Below, in pieces: positions 8,901 to 21,100 of a stretch of 32,102 nt of DNA (position 1 is the stretch's first letter; the number at the start of each line of letters is the position of its first letter). The notes beneath the pieces were generated by a model. It saw nothing but the letters and a program-made list of their open reading frames with translations, was not told the DNA's origin and made no database searches. The translations under genes were made by a program, and so were the position numbers. Source of the DNA: a virus. The stretch covers positions 1 through 32,102 of the IMG/VR virus record IMGVR_UViG_3300035216_001382; one strand, written 5' to 3'.

Positions 8901-10520
8901 TGAAATGCCGTCAAACTCTAAACTTTCATTTTTTACAAACTCTCCTTGAGTTTCGTATATACTTAATGCTGTTCCACTTGAAACTGCATTTTTTAAAAAT
9001 CCAGTTGCCCCACTGTTAGAACCTTTGACAAAAGTTGGAACGCTTAAAGTAATTGCTTGATTAAGAGTTAAACTTGTAATTGGTTGAACATCATACAAAG
9101 ATATATTCCATTCATTCAGAGAACTATTACTTGTATTATAAGAACCAGATTCTAATCTATAATCATAAACTCTTGCAATACCAACTTCTGTTCCAGGTGC
9201 TGTTGTATCTGTAGTAAGTCCGACCCTAGCACTTCTTAAACTAAGAACATATGTATTACCAATACCTATACTTGGTGCTCTAAATGTTCTATTTAATCGT
9301 AAAGTTGGTCCAGTATTATAATTAATTGCCTGGTCTGTTAAAGTTTTTGTTGTTCTTGGTTTTAAAACGTCAATAAAAGTAGATGATAATGTTTCAATAT
9401 CATATCCCCTAACAAGAGCTCTACCTGGAGGAAACTTATATGCTATTAAATTTTCTGATGCAATTTGTCCTCCATATGTGAGTTGCCCTTGCTCAAAAAC
9501 ACCACCATTTCCTTTTCCATTATTTAAAGATTCTAAAACAGAAACACTAAAAGCTTTTACATAATAATCTCCAGATTCTGCATATGTTCTTGACGCCAAC
9601 ATATCAACTATGTCAAGTGCTCCTGGTCCTCCACCATGATCATTTGATTTTCTTGGAGTTTTTAAAACTCCATTTTCAATAATTGCCAATTCAACAAATT
9701 GATTATCATTATAATCTGTTAAAGATTTTTTGAATAATCCAACTGAAATTTTAAATCTATCGGCACCTGGTGCAGAATAATTATTATATCCTTGAGAATT
9801 ATCATTTAAACTTTCATCTAAATCAGAATTTATTATTTCTTCGTTAACAAATAAACCTATTCTGTATGAAGGTATATTGGTATATTGTTCTAAAATTATA
9901 AGTTCAGTTTTAACATTTACAAAATTTCCATGAATAAAATAAATACCTTCCTGAATTTGAAAAGATGACCCTGTTTGTGCTGCATTGGACACTAAAGTAG
10001 TGGCAAATGGTGTTCCAGCAGAAATTGATGAATTTCCAAGAAGACCAGATTCAATTGTAACATTACAAGTTAGATTTTCCCCATCAGAAAATGTTTGAGT
10101 AGAATTATTTTCTAAACTAGAACTTAAATAGTTAATATATAATGTTAAATTTCCTCTTTCAGAATCTTCAGGTAAAAGAATTTTATCTACAACACCACTA
10201 ACTCCAGATTTTTCTCCAACAATCTTTGTTCCTAAAAGTTGTCCCGCATATGCAGATACTGGAATACCTAAGTAATTATTTTGTAATTGTATACAATAAT
10301 AATTACTATTATATCCAATATTACCTGGAATTACTTTAGCACCCTCTTTAAAAAAATGTTGACCGAATTTTTCAATTTGATTTTGAAGAATTGATTGTAA
10401 TCCAGTCAACTCTCTAGCTTGTACAGGATATCCTGGTTTAAAGAGAATCTTATGGTAATCGTTAGCAGCATCAAAGTCGTCAAAATATGGAGCTACATTT
10501 AAATTTGTTTGCTGAGACAT
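2901..10520 (-). CDS. Very large DUF4815-type baseplate/tail structural protein
   Basis: 2539 aa. The N-terminus (NVAPYFDDFDAANDYHKILF, KPGYPVQARELTGLQSILQN) is the hallmark of DUF4815, a structural protein of marine T4-like phages. Other conserved blocks are FWQGTMELNPASDTWVDTV near residue 1280, RMKPLTRLYAFFDGQNV near 1450, and DPLAQSFLVEEQTGVFITKV with a following beta domain near 1715-1870. A helical stretch near residues 1140-1170 (KRYQMKDIRNLDTRIKNLEYY) may be a coiled coil. The gene sits after gp8, where T4 has gp9-gp10, so it probably forms the outer baseplate or a fibre attachment piece. One GSGY unit (NAGGSGYQVGDVLG) near residue 2000 is shared with the neighbouring giant. No frameshift is seen. 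Assignment to a particular T4 gene is not possible from sequence alone. Confidence 0.88.
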   Translation of the reverse strand: MSQQTNLNVAPYFDDFDAANDYHKILFKPGYPVQARELTGLQSILQNQIEKFGQHFFKEGAKVIPGNIGYNSNYYCIQLQNNYLGIPVSAYAGQLLGTKIVGEKSGVSGVVDKILLPEDSERGNLTLYINYLSSSLENNSTQTFSDGENLTCNVTIESGLLGNSSISAGTPFATTLVSNAAQTGSSFQIQEGIYFIHGNFVNVKTELIILEQYTNIPSYRIGLFVNEEIINSDLDESLNDNSQGYNNYSAPGADRFKISVGLFKKSLTDYNDNQFVELAIIENGVLKTPRKSNDHGGGPGALDIVDMLASRTYAESGDYYVKAFSVSVLESLNNGKGNGGVFEQGQLTYGGQIASENLIAYKFPPGRALVRGYDIETLSSTFIDVLKPRTTKTLTDQAINYNTGPTLRLNRTFRAPSIGIGNTYVLSLRSARVGLTTDTTAPGTEVGIARVYDYRLESGSYNTSNSSLNEWNISLYDVQPITSLTLNQAITLSVPTFVKGSNSGATGFLKNAVSSGTALSIYETQGEFVKNESLEFDGISNGRIAIAVSAFSMSDVKSVYGPINETTGLSGIGTFSADAVQSPILNIGIATISTTSGSPGVSTVKSTNSNFPGIIKIGNILQFTQVGSGRLEKTIGIVESVGTNNVVISQPTSVPGVYQSFNLASTLEVNDLQLITTRLASSSDNTLYTNLPKENISDIDLTNAQISIRKTFTVNISSGQLSSAVDSVAGETFLPFDDERYALVRSDGTTEALSSDKISLSNGSTTLQIYGLGGNDTGSTLIATLRKIKPKSKVKIKNLVKSVLVDKSQNQGSGVGATTLNNGLTYGNYPYGTRVQDNTISLNSPDIIQIHAIFESEGSSDPSAPKINFTTITSNSTTIAELSVGESFIGNLSGANAIIIEKIDSSKISYIYKNATDFKEGETVTFQDSGIQAEVSTIESNSFDISSNFTFNSGQQGTFYDQGFITRKKGIEAPSKKIKIYFSSGSYESTDTGDFTTVDSYRNFNYSTEIQSINGSRNTDIVDIRPRVSDYTVAEGTRSPLEFYGRNFDGSGNSAANILASDESFLSEFTYYLGRIDRVFLDKYGKFQIIYGDPAESPQRPNPIDDSLEIAEVNLPPYLYNVKQASLKFLEHKRYQMKDIRNLDTRIKNLEYYTSLSLLEINTTNLLVTDSEGNNRFKSGFFVDNFESFKTQESRLPINNSIDRKFSQLRPRHYTNAIDLIFGPVTNRDSSVDLNFASPDGINIRKTNDIITLDYGETEYIKQTFATRTESVTPFMISFWQGTMELNPASDTWVDTVRLDAKIIDVEGNYANTMDLLTATEGLDPQTGFGPILWDSWETNWTGFTHNDWTTERSESNDVTTSESETIRRRATNRAGINVIEITDTTVTTTVNTIQDSFRETTQTDEMSRDGTRTIVTEQFDTESIGDKVVSRDLVATMRSRNIEFTSKRMKPLTRLYAFFDGQNVSKYCVPKLLEVTMTSGSFQVGEKVSGFMVSAFSQRPLPDAIGNITFRVAQHNHREGPYNAPTAVFRENPYDGNTLGASYGFTSTILNVDTFSLSNEANGEYRGFVESGMTLKGETSGAEATITQVRLITDLGSNLTGSFYIPNPNNPFNVKFDTGSKTLTLINEEDNNQDICTTICEEGYSSSGTLETIQENINSVRNARIETRKEFAEKSVNTNLGTQQTGSTIVDSISNSTTSSTTQRIDFVADPPPQDWGDPLAQSFLVEEQTGVFITKVDIFLRSKDDMDIPLVVQLRTMQNGYPTTRVLPFSEVVVDPADIILSDDGSIAQTIEFKSPVYLAGGTEYAVCLLSNSTKYSVYISRIGENDILSDTFISNQPYLGSLFKSQNASTWEASQWEDLKFTLYKAQFLSSGSVDFYSPELSEGNRQIPTLQPNSLNFSSRQIRVGLATTSITDSGFETGNTFFQVGTNATGNLVGTAGTAAGTLSISNAGIGLTPTDGSYTFTGVNLISLSGNGRGAVAKVSVKDGVAVGATVSNAGGSGYQVGDVLGINTIGGASVGKNVRLTVSGIGNTSEIILNNVQGNFIVAGAANSISYINSVGIAKTLNQGIPGGAGGNIQVSSIIEDTDGLHIKVSHKNHGMYSPDNKVIIKDAISDVKPARLSAAYDSTSTGGISVSDGSSFGTFENVSVGTTNTGYLRIGKEIIEYSSVNGNVIGGNIVRNYQGTSVSYPAGTPVFKYELNGVNLLRINKTHLLSDSTIADSIAYDSYNIKVDMSEKFNSDNDDRSNDVGWPKLFAQESKSTGGFEIKATQNMPFEIITPNVHNMTVSGTSIKGEIRTITGQSISGKEIPFIDVPFEPIAFNKANYMDSTRLICSKVNEDYKLANIEGGKSLQMRLNLSTLNANISPVLDAQRINTILSSNRVNNVIQNYATDSRANTLFDDPSACQYISKEISLENSATSLKILLNAHINDYCDIRAFYAISSTNGFNPIFIPFPGYLNLDSQGQIIDKQDSDGRSDTFVTPISTYGFKNVSFKDYSFTMDDLPSFRSYRIKLVLTGKNQTYVPRVKDLRVLALA

Positions 10521-10526
10521 AATTCT

Positions 10527-12077
10527 TTAGAACTGCAAAATAATTTTGATATCTTCTTTTTGATTTACTGATCGGGTGATCGCGGGACGATTATCGACGT
10601 AAATGATATTTCCTGCGTGTTTTTTAACTTCTGGACCGGAAACCCCATTTGTAAATGACTGACCAAGATAATATGTCCTATTATTTATTACTGTAGAGAT
10701 ACCGGTAAAAGAGGTATCAATTGCAAGATTTGATCCTGATGATGGAACAATTGTCAAACTACCTCCAGTATCTGGAGATGCTGTAAATTCTTTTTGTTGA
10801 TAACCATAGGTTGGATTTGTAATTCCAATTCCTGCGGTTGTAAATCCTGCAAGAGACCTATCTTGCCAATATTTTAATACTCCAGTAAGTTGATTGTAAC
10901 TTATTACTCTTCCAACAGCTGTTGATCCTGTTGAAATAGTTTGTATAAAATATGAATCTGTAGTGAACAGTGCGGTACTATATCCAATGCCTGTCAATCT
11001 AATAGCATTAAGGGCACTTGCTTTATCTACTGTTAATATAGATCCTGCAGTAACTTTTGGATTTTCTACAACACCAACTCTTGCTATTTGATTGCCAACT
11101 ATAAAATCGGGATTTTCATTATCATTTTCAATTCTAGTATAAAGAAGAATATTATATGCACCGAGTTCTCTATAAATGTCTGAACCATGACCACCTTGAG
11201 GAGTCATAATTGGATTAAAAGTGGGTGATGTGCCAGAAGAAGGTATGCCCCCAGCATTTAAATCAATGCTTCCATAAGTGTATCCCGATCCTTGACTTGA
11301 AACAATTACATTAGAAACTTTAGAATCTCCACCAATTGTTATTGAACATTCTGCTCCAGATCCATCACCACTAATAGGAACTCTAGTATATGTTTGGTTG
11401 GCAGTTCCTACCCCAATTCCACGGTTTGTTATTGTTACAATTTTTATCGAACCATCAACGGCATTATCTCTAACTGGTGCATTTTCTGTTGATTCTGACC
11501 AATTGACAGGAACTGGCATAAAATCAGTTGATTCAAATTTTATAATTTCACTGGGTTTGATAGTATACAGATATTTCCAAATATATCCATCTCCACTAGC
11601 ACCTGCACTTCTTGGTTCCAAATCTGTAAAAACTGGTTCATCTAAAGATGGTTTGCCTAATGGAGTATCTGGAGTTATTCCATTGCGAAGACAAATATAA
11701 ACTCTATAATCACTATTCATTACATAATATGCTGCAGAATATAGATTTGTCGCTCCAGAAACTGCTGCAGAATTAGAAAAACTATAATCATGCCTATACA
11801 TGTCATAAGTTGTTCCAGATGTCCATATTCTTTTAGGAATTACTTGTCTAATATCTTCGGAGTTAATTTTTTTAAGAGCTACCATAGTATCCCAATAATC
11901 ATTCTCTTGAGAAAAATTATCTACAGGCGCTGGTGGAGCTGAATTCCAATTTGTATCATAATTTGTAGGATTTGGTAACCCTACAAAGGAATAATAAGAA
12001 TTGCTACTAGAGGTTACCTCAGCAACAAATTTCTTAGCATTCAAGAGTCTAATTTGATCAGTAATTATTGCAGACAT
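10527..12077 (-). CDS. 8: gp8-like baseplate wedge protein
   Basis: 516 aa. The N-terminus (MSAIITDQIRLLNAKKFVAE, SNSYYSFVGLPNPTNYD), the blocks SGTTYDMYRHDYS and YVMNSDYRVYICLRNG, and the block FTDLEPRSAGASGDGYIWKY are those I know from proteins annotated gp8 in cyanophages. T4 gp8 is 334 aa and is a dimeric wedge component contacting gp10, gp7 and gp6. The extra length comes from a Gly-rich beta middle with SQGSGYTYGSIDLN near residue 265 and from 'GYQQKEFTASPDTGG'-type C-terminal strands. The ATG at 12077 follows a GATAAATA late promoter at 26 nt. The 2539-aa gene begins 6 nt after its stop. Confidence 0.85.
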   Translation of the reverse strand: MSAIITDQIRLLNAKKFVAEVTSSSNSYYSFVGLPNPTNYDTNWNSAPPAPVDNFSQENDYWDTMVALKKINSEDIRQVIPKRIWTSGTTYDMYRHDYSFSNSAAVSGATNLYSAAYYVMNSDYRVYICLRNGITPDTPLGKPSLDEPVFTDLEPRSAGASGDGYIWKYLYTIKPSEIIKFESTDFMPVPVNWSESTENAPVRDNAVDGSIKIVTITNRGIGVGTANQTYTRVPISGDGSGAECSITIGGDSKVSNVIVSSQGSGYTYGSIDLNAGGIPSSGTSPTFNPIMTPQGGHGSDIYRELGAYNILLYTRIENDNENPDFIVGNQIARVGVVENPKVTAGSILTVDKASALNAIRLTGIGYSTALFTTDSYFIQTISTGSTAVGRVISYNQLTGVLKYWQDRSLAGFTTAGIGITNPTYGYQQKEFTASPDTGGSLTIVPSSGSNLAIDTSFTGISTVINNRTYYLGQSFTNGVSGPEVKKHAGNIIYVDNRPAITRSVNQKEDIKIILQF

Positions 12078-12103
12078 TTGCCATTAATAATGGAGTTTTT
12101 TTC

Positions 12104-12111
12104 TATTTATC
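12104..12111 (-). promoter_or_regulatory. Late promoter (GATAAATA) for gp8 and downstream genes
   Basis: The minus strand reads GATAAATA in the 39-nt gap between the giant gene and gp8, 26 nt before the gp8 ATG. It fits the NATAAATA late consensus of cyanophages. Just upstream of the ATG a short CCATT-AATGG hairpin could form in the mRNA. Confidence 0.65.
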
Positions 12112-12116
12112 AGACA

Positions 12117-15100
12117 TTAAATATCATAATTTTTTGATCTTAATGGTACAGATCTTTCAATTATCAAACCTGTCGAAATTCCTACCACCCCATTTTGAGT
12201 ATATGCAGGATGAGTTACAATTCCAATTCTTGATTTTAAAATAATTTTACCCCAACTATATGATCCAAATCCACCAGTTCCAATAAATCCTTGAGGATAT
12301 GGTGATGCGAATGAGTCATCAACTTTAACATAAACTCTCCTACAAACAGTTGTTCCAATTCCAACCCCAGCACCATTAAATCCTGTTATTCTCATGACAT
12401 TTTCAACATTATCAACAACATATACATTATCAACAAAAGTTGTACCAACCCCAACAGTATTTCCATTATTGTCTAAAGAAGTTACATTTCTTGCAGGATT
12501 TGGATTAGAATCTGTAACTACAAAATAATCAAATTTAGAAAGACCACTTAAAGTCGATCCAACTCCAACAATACTCGCATCTCTCAATTGAGAATCAAGT
12601 GGGATGTGTAAGTCAAAGATAAAGGATGTTGTAACTCCAATAGTAGTTGTTCCAAATCCAACAATAACACCAGAGTCTCCTGCAAACAAATCTACAGGTC
12701 TTTCTTCAATAGCAACCATTGATGGTGGAGATATTAAAACTACTGGAGGTTTTGATGATGTATATCCTGTACCAGCATTGGTTATAGATAGACCAGAAAC
12801 CACTCCAGAAGCGATTGTAGCAGCTGCTGTAGCAGTTATTCCCCCACCTACTACCTGTTGCACTGTTCCAGCAATACTAACGGTTGGTGTGGTGGAATAT
12901 CCAACTCCACCGTTAGAAATTACCAAAGAAGTAATAGTTCCACTATCAGATACAACAGCTGTAGCAGAAGATCCAACTAGATTAGTTTGTGGGACAAGTT
13001 TAACTTTTTTCTGGAAAAGAACATTAACATCACTTTCATTTTGTGCATCAAACATAGGTCTCAATCTATCAACGTATATTGATGTTGAACCTATACCAAC
13101 GGATTTGGTAATATATGCATATGGATGGATAACTGGTTCATAAAGTTCCCTATCTTTTGAAACTCTTTGCAAGTCAATTAGCAAATCTGCAGTTTGTCTA
13201 CACCAAACAACTGGTCTTTCTAATGTTTCATCTTCAGATAATCCTGAACCAAAATATGGAAATGTTTGAACCTGGTCTGTAGAATCAATTCTAGTAACTT
13301 TCCTAGATGATTCTTGCAAAATATGACTTTGACCCAATTTAGTATCATATCCAATAGTAAGATCATCACCAATTTTTACACTTGCAATTGTGTCTTTAAA
13401 GATAACATCTTGGCCGTCACCACTTCCTTTGTAGAAAATTATTTGACAAGTATCTCCAACTTTAGGAGGTTCTGAAAATGTTAGTATACTGCCACCAGTA
13501 AACTTATATCCTTCTCCTGGAACTTGAAGAATATTATTAACCAAAACTATTACAACTTGTTGGACATCAATTTTAGATCCTCTTGCAGATCTAATTGATA
13601 CAATAAATCCATCTTTTGATAAATTAAATGCTTTAGTTTCCCCATCAAATTTATCAGAAATATCATCTAAAGTTTCTAGGAATCCAAGTGTCCAAGCACC
13701 AAATTCATCAGATAAAACATCTTGAATTGTCAATTCAAAATTATTAAACGTTCCTGATGTTGGTATACCAGTTGTACTACCTGTCGATACTGTAAGTTTT
13801 TGTCCAAGTAAATATCCAGCTCCAGTATTTTTAATTGTAAAGTCTATTACACTAGAACCTTGTCCAACTACTATATCAACTGTAGCATTTGCACCAGATC
13901 CAGATGTTCCAACATATTCCAAAGGAATGTTTGTATATGATAATGGATTATCAAAATAAAGATTTAATGGTTTGTTGACTTTGCCACATCTAGTATAGAA
14001 GTGTTGAACTGTAGAAATTCCAGTTTGAGTAACAAAAGTAGTATCGTTAATAACTCGCAATACGGAAGAACCGCCAGATGCTGGATCTGTTCCACTGATA
14101 GATCTGTTTTTATGTCTAGGTGCTATAATTGCACCTTGAACAGTTCCACCACTTTGATAGAATGTTGGAATTGTAGAAACTCCTGTATTCGCCACAAACT
14201 GAGTAGAACTTAAAATTTGTGTAATTTGAACTCCACAATATGCTGGATCAGTTGTTCTTGGATAAGTATGTGTTGAACCACCATTGTCAAGTCCACAAGT
14301 CATTCCAATTCCAGTCAGTAAAACATCTTTCCCGACTAAGAATTCATGAGCAGCTGATGTAGTGACTGTAGTAACACCAGATGTATTATCATACAAAACA
14401 TTTGTTATAGTTTTTGATGGAGAATATGTGCAAGTAAATGCAATTCCTGAAAGAATTATTTCTTCGCCAATAGTCAATCCATGAGCAGTTGAAGTAGTTA
14501 CAGTCGTTATTCCTGTTATAGAACTATATCCAACATTACTAATTGATTTTTCTGCATAGAATTCAGAATAAGTATTTGCAATTGATACTGAAGTTGATAT
14601 ATGTCCAGTTCCCTTGATGATAGTTGCAATACCTACATGATATAAAGATGTTTCAACTCCAACACTAGTTGAACCTGCATTAACATTTACAATACCAAAC
14701 TTGGGTTCAGTAATAACAATTGAAACCTGAGTTCCTCTATCCATACTGAGAGAACTAGTACCTCCGGTTCCAATCCTAACGAAGGTATTTCCAGTAGAAA
14801 CAATTGGAGTTGGTTGTATATAATTTCCGATAGCAATGTTGCATGAGGTACTATCATCAAGTAGTAAATCAACAATATTAAATACACTATTTGAATTATC
14901 AAGATAAATTTCTGTTGAACCAATTCCAATAGAAGTAGATACATCTGTTAAGATCTCAATCCTATCTGATGCCCTATATCCACTACCAGTATTGGCAACA
15001 CTGATGGATTGTATAGTTCCAGCAGAGGACACAATTGCTGTTCCACCAGCAGATACTAATGGTTGATATCCAAGACCTTCAGTGGATCCAACAGAAGCAA

Positions 15101-18100
15101 GAACGCCACCTAAAGGTATACCTGCAGTGTTAGCATCCGTTGGCGTTGATGCAGCTGCACCGACAAAGGATATAGTTGTTTTACCTGAATCTTCTGTTAA
15201 ATTATAATTTTTTGTTTCTCCTGGTTCTTGTAAAATATCATTGATTAAAATAATGGCATTTTGTGTAGATATTCCAGTGACATTACTAGATTCATTTTCT
15301 TTCAGAGTAAATACTCTATCTGTTCCATTAAATTTAGTTGATAGACTATCATAAACTCTATTTGTATTGTAAGTTTCATTTGCAGAGTTTTCTATACCAG
15401 ATCTTGTAAACACTCTTCCTTGGAAAGAAGAACTTGTAGATATTCCACTCCAATCTCTTTCATCAGGTGGAGATGAAGTTGTTCCAATTGGCGTATTTCC
15501 ATAAGGAGCTTCGTAGAAAGTAATAATATTATCTACAATGTTATAGTTACCTTCAACTTTGGTGACTACATCACCAGTTTGGCCAGTTCCAACTTTAGTG
15601 CCCATCCATCCTCTACGAACTCTTATAAAGTTTGTTTCACCAATTCCAATACCTTCTATCTTCATTATTTCATCATTAATTTTAAATAGATCGGATCCTT
15701 TAAATGAAGTTATTCCAGAGAATGCTACTATATCAGAAACTGAAGTTAAGTTTGTGGAAAGTCCAGTAGTTGTTCCTGTAGAAACAATTGGAGATTGTAT
15801 CATATTATCAATCGCTACCAAACACTTAGTATTTTGGTTTTTAGCAATAAATCTATGAGAAGTTCCAATACCAACACTTTCCAATTTTAATGCAATAGGA
15901 AGTGATGCTAATGCATTTGCTGCAGAAGTGGCAAGTTTGATTTTATCATCATCAACTTTAATGACAAATATATCCTCATTACTTGGCAAAAATGTTGTGG
16001 AACCTGCACCAGCAAACGTTGTTTCTGCAATTCCAACCGAAGAAGTTATTCCTCCGTTACGATCATATCTAACTGCCTCACCACTTACATAGAAGTGATT
16101 TGGGATATTAATAACATTTTCTGTAAGATTTATGATAGAACTATCATTTGCAAGAAAATACTTTTCAAATATTGGAGATTCTACATGTTTTAGATCAAAA
16201 GATCTCATCAAGGAAACATGGGTTCCTTCATATTCTGAAGAATTTGAAACTATCATTCCATTTTTAAAAGAAATTTCATCTCTAGAATCATCTTCAATTT
16301 TTAATCCATTTTTAAACACTTTTGCTTGAACAGCAATACCTGCATTTGGAGTAAATGTTAATTCAGCTCCACCACCAGCAAGAATTCTAGAACCAATAGT
16401 TCCAAGACCAGTATAAGATCCACCATTACTGGCATCAATCATGCCATATTCAGTATCATAAGTTCTAAGTCTTTCATAGTCATCATCGGTGACCAAAACT
16501 TCACTTAAAGTATATCTCTTATTAGTTGTGTCCGAAATTTGAACAATGAAATATGCTGCATCATAATCTGAATTATATGAAGATATTGTGTGTATACCAG
16601 GAGAACCGGAAGAAGCAATATTTGTAGATCTTGCATCAATTTCAACATGTTTCATTGCAGTAGTTCCAATTCCAGTTGAAGAGTCACTACTAATTGCAAC
16701 TTGAATTGTATTTACGGTTACAGCAATTCCAGTAGTTGGAATAAAATCAACCTTAATATTTGTTCCACTAATATAAGGATAGTAAGTTCCAAAACCTATT
16801 CCAGTAAAAGGTCCAGCACCACTAGTTGTTAATTCACCATAATCGAGCATATAAACTTCAGAATCATCATGAATAAGATTGAGTTCATCAAATTGATATT
16901 CATTATTTGTTGTATCTGATACGCATACAAGAACTTTTGCAGATCTATATGTGTTTGCTAAAGAAACTATAGTTTTATCACTTGAAGAAGAAGTTATTGT
17001 TCCAATACTACTTGTTTGAATCTCAACAACTCCACCAAGACTTACTGTAGTTCCAATACCAATTACATTATCATCCAATTGATATGCTATAGATGTTATT
17101 TCATAATTATTAAACTTAGTTAGATTGGGATAAAAAATTAATGACCCATCAGTTCCGTTTATTAAGAAATCGAATGATCCTAATTCTTTTTCACTTTCAA
17201 CTCTACCGTACTGATTAATATAACCAAAACGATTATCATGCAGGAGATCAATAACCATTAATTGTCTCTCCGCAAGGAATCTTTTGTCCCTTAAGAAAAC
17301 AAAATATTTGAGTGCTCTATTTTGTTGAGTTTTAAAACTATCAATCTGAACAAATGTTGTGGCTCTTGGTTCACTATTAAATTGTGAACTAATATCATCT
17401 ATTCTAATAGCTCTATTACCAAAAGATTCGAAATAATCTGTTAAAATTGTGCTAGAAAATATAATTTCGTCAGAATAAATTGTTCCACTAACTGTTCTAG
17501 AGTTTTCTTTTACCAGATCAAAATTATAAACACAATTTAAATCAGCAACTCCATATATTGAGTTAGTAATATTACTATAACTCAAAGGTGGTTTAACTTT
17601 CATGCTGTTTGCGTCAACTTCGCCACGTTCTGCTGGAGTTTCAAATTGCAAATCTGAGAATTTTTTAAATCCAGAAGTATGATTTGTTGCGCTAATTACT
17701 TCATTCCAAGTATCAAAATCTACTCTAGATTTTAAAGAATATGAGAAATTTTGATAGTAATCGCTATCTTGAATTCTTTGTATATTTGTATTGAGGAATC
17801 CAGAATCAGTGAAAGATCCTTTTACAACTTTAGATGTTGGACCTAATTCAATAACAGAATCAAAAGTTGTAACTGAAGATGCTATTCCTTGAGTACCAGA
17901 AGAAAGACCTTTTATTAATTCACCTACTTTAAAGTTTTTATTTGTAGATATCCTTAAAATTCCTTTAACATTATCCCAACTTTCTACAATTCCAGATGTA
18001 TTATCTGAAGTAACTACTTCTTCATCAAAAAAGTTATTATTTTGAAGTTGAATTTTAAATTGAGGGAAATCTCTATTAGAAATTACTCTTGCTGAAGAAT

Positions 18101-21100
18101 TAAAGAGGTCAAATTTGCCTGGAAGTTCTCCAGGTTTTAATAATCCCTTAAGACTATATGAGAATGTTGCTCCAACTCCACCAAGATTTTTATCAACAGC
18201 AATAACAGAGAATAGTTTATAATTATATGCATCAGAATTATATCCTCTTGCTGTTGATCCAATTCCAACACTTACATTTTCAATTAAAACTTTATCACCA
18301 ACCTGAACTGGGAACCTATCACCTAAACTAAATCCAGTTGATAAACCCACAGTAACTTGGTTAGTTTCCGTATTAAAACCAATGGTACTAATTCCGCATC
18401 CATTATTATTGTGAATGGGAATTATGTTAGGTCTAGTGTTGCTTATACCTTTTGTATTATTAATAATATTAACTTCAGTATTGCCAATTTTATACTCCAA
18501 GTCAACATCAGTCACAACTTTATTAGTTCCTCCATCTACAACTACAAGATCAGGAGAAAAAGAGTATCCAAACCCATTGGAACTTACTCCAATAAAATTA
18601 AATGATTTTAAAGATTTTATTTCTACTAAATTTGGAAGAGATGCAGTTGGTCTTAATGTATTATCTACAGGTAAATCAAATCCAATACTTTTAATCTCAG
18701 TTTTATTAATTTTTCCTATAGAAGAACTCGAAGATTCTAATATAGCTCCAACACCAAATGTGGAAGTAATTGTTGTAATTCCAGGTAGTGATAAATAAGA
18801 TTTGCCTGAATTTATAATAGATATTTCTGCAATTGGTCCTTTTGCATGAACACAATCAGTTTCATATTTAATATCAGAAATAGGTGCTGAATATGAAGAT
18901 TTTTCTGGATATTCTTTTGATGTATAAGAAAATGAATTTCCTATAGAAGTTGCAACTCTATGTTTTCCATTAAATTTACTATTGACAATTAAAATTTCAT
19001 TATTTAGATATACATCAGAATCAACTTTTACTTCAGATTTTGATGCAGGTATGTTATTTTTGTATACAGGATCTAATCTATAATATAATTTGTCTGGGGT
19101 TTTTTCGTTAATAAGTATTGACACCTTAGCATCATTATCAATACCAGGTTCTCCAGTTCTTCTTACGTCAAATTGTTTTCCATCAGTAATTTTTCCATTA
19201 TATTTGTTAGTAAAATTCCCATCATAATATAAATTAAACTCAAATGCAGAATAACTTACTGACTCTTTAGTATATGATAAACTATCACTTGAGACATTAA
19301 TATCAACAATAGAATCTCTATAAAATTTTATTGGTGGGTTGATTGGATTAATTGATCCTCCCGATCCTGTGCTAGCAATTCCTACTGTATTTGGAATTTT
19401 ATTAGTAGCACCATAGAAAGTTTCTGATAATTTAAAAGTATTTTCATCTATTGGAGCAACATAATAAACTCCATTATCAACAAGTCCTATCGAAGGATTG
19501 GTACTGTTTGTATAAACAACCTTTTGACCAGAAACAAGTTTATGATTGTCAATAGAAATAACACTTGTTATGGTATTAATACCAGTGGAACCATATGTTA
19601 GTGGATTGATAATAAGATTTCTATTAAAATCATTATATTCTAATGAGAAACTAGAACTGAGTCCTGGATTTATTTTTGTATAGACATTATGTCCAACATG
19701 CAATTCGTGAGGTTCATCTGTGGCAACTGTTACCAGATGCATATTAACTTCACCTTTTATTACATCATAGTTTGTTTTGAGGCTATGATAAGAACCAGTT
19801 CCAATACCAGTAAAGATTAAAGTTGTGATTGATGTTGATGCAATTCCAACAAATATACCAGTTTCGGCAAGTCCAACTCTAACTGTAGATAATCCGATTA
19901 AATTTTCAGATACTTTAGCAACAAAGAAAGATTCCCCAAAATAAGTAAGAGCCACACCAACATTAGTCGCATCAGATACACTAATTGCAGATCCTACCTG
20001 TGAAGAATATGTCAGTCTATCTCCAGTTTTTAAATTATGATTTGGTATAAAAAGTGTTTTATATGGAACGGATATAGTTGTAGTTCCTATTCCTGAAGAA
20101 TTTTCAATTGAAATAGTAGTTCCTATTCCAACTGATCCTGTTGCAACAGTATGTAATGGATTAAAGTATATTTCTTTATTTTCTAAATTGTTGAATGTAG
20201 TATTGATTCCAGAACTGTTAGAAGCAATGAATTTTCTTTGTTTTACAGTAAGTCCAACTCCAACAGTATGAGATACACCAACAACTCCATTAATGGCTCT
20301 TAAAACTCTAATTCTTGATAAATTTGAATCAACGTTTAAAACTTTTACTTCTTCAGATCCAATACCAACAATGTCATTTTCTCTAATGTTTAGGGGAGAA
20401 AGGTCTCCAGAAATTTTAAAATAAGTTACTAAACCTGTATGTCCATCACCAACTGCTCCAGGTTCTCCGACAGTTCCAATTCCAGAAGATGTTGTTCCAA
20501 TTCCAGATAATGAAAATGATTGGTTAGACACTTCTATTGGTAATAAATTTGATAAATCAATTGTTGATGTTGTTATTCCTGTAATCGAAACCAAATCAAT
20601 ATTTCTAAAATTGTGTGGATTATCACAAATTACCAAATACGAATTTTTAGATTTTGGATAAATTTCAACATTACTAATAGTGCTAGTAGCTACACTGATA
20701 TTATTTACAGATTTGCCAAAGATTTTTGATACCTTTGCAGCAGCATCAGAACCATCTGTTCCAAAATCTTGGAATACTAATGAATCATTTACTTTATAAT
20801 TATTTCCACCAGTCAATATACCAATAGAATCAACTCCACCTCTATAAACTGATTTTACTTCAACCTTTTGATTTAAATTATTTGGTAATGAAAGATAGTC
20901 ATATGTTTCTTTTCCATCAAAATAATTATAAGGGTCAGTATTTTTAATTAGATTTGTTTTATTTAAATCATAACCATCTTGGTTAGATATTTTTTTGAAA
21001 TTAAACTCATCTGGTTTTGCATGATAATTTTCCCCAATCAGATATGGGAACATAGGTCTCTTATAACCCAAAAATGGTTCTTGAGAATCTGGAACTGATG

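Noticed and set aside
12604-13143. 179-codon plus-strand frame antisense to the giant gene
   Set aside because: Composition is the mirror of the Gly/Thr-rich repeats (Val/Ile/Thr/Pro); no promoter or ribosome site. Other long plus-strand frames were rejected for the same reason.
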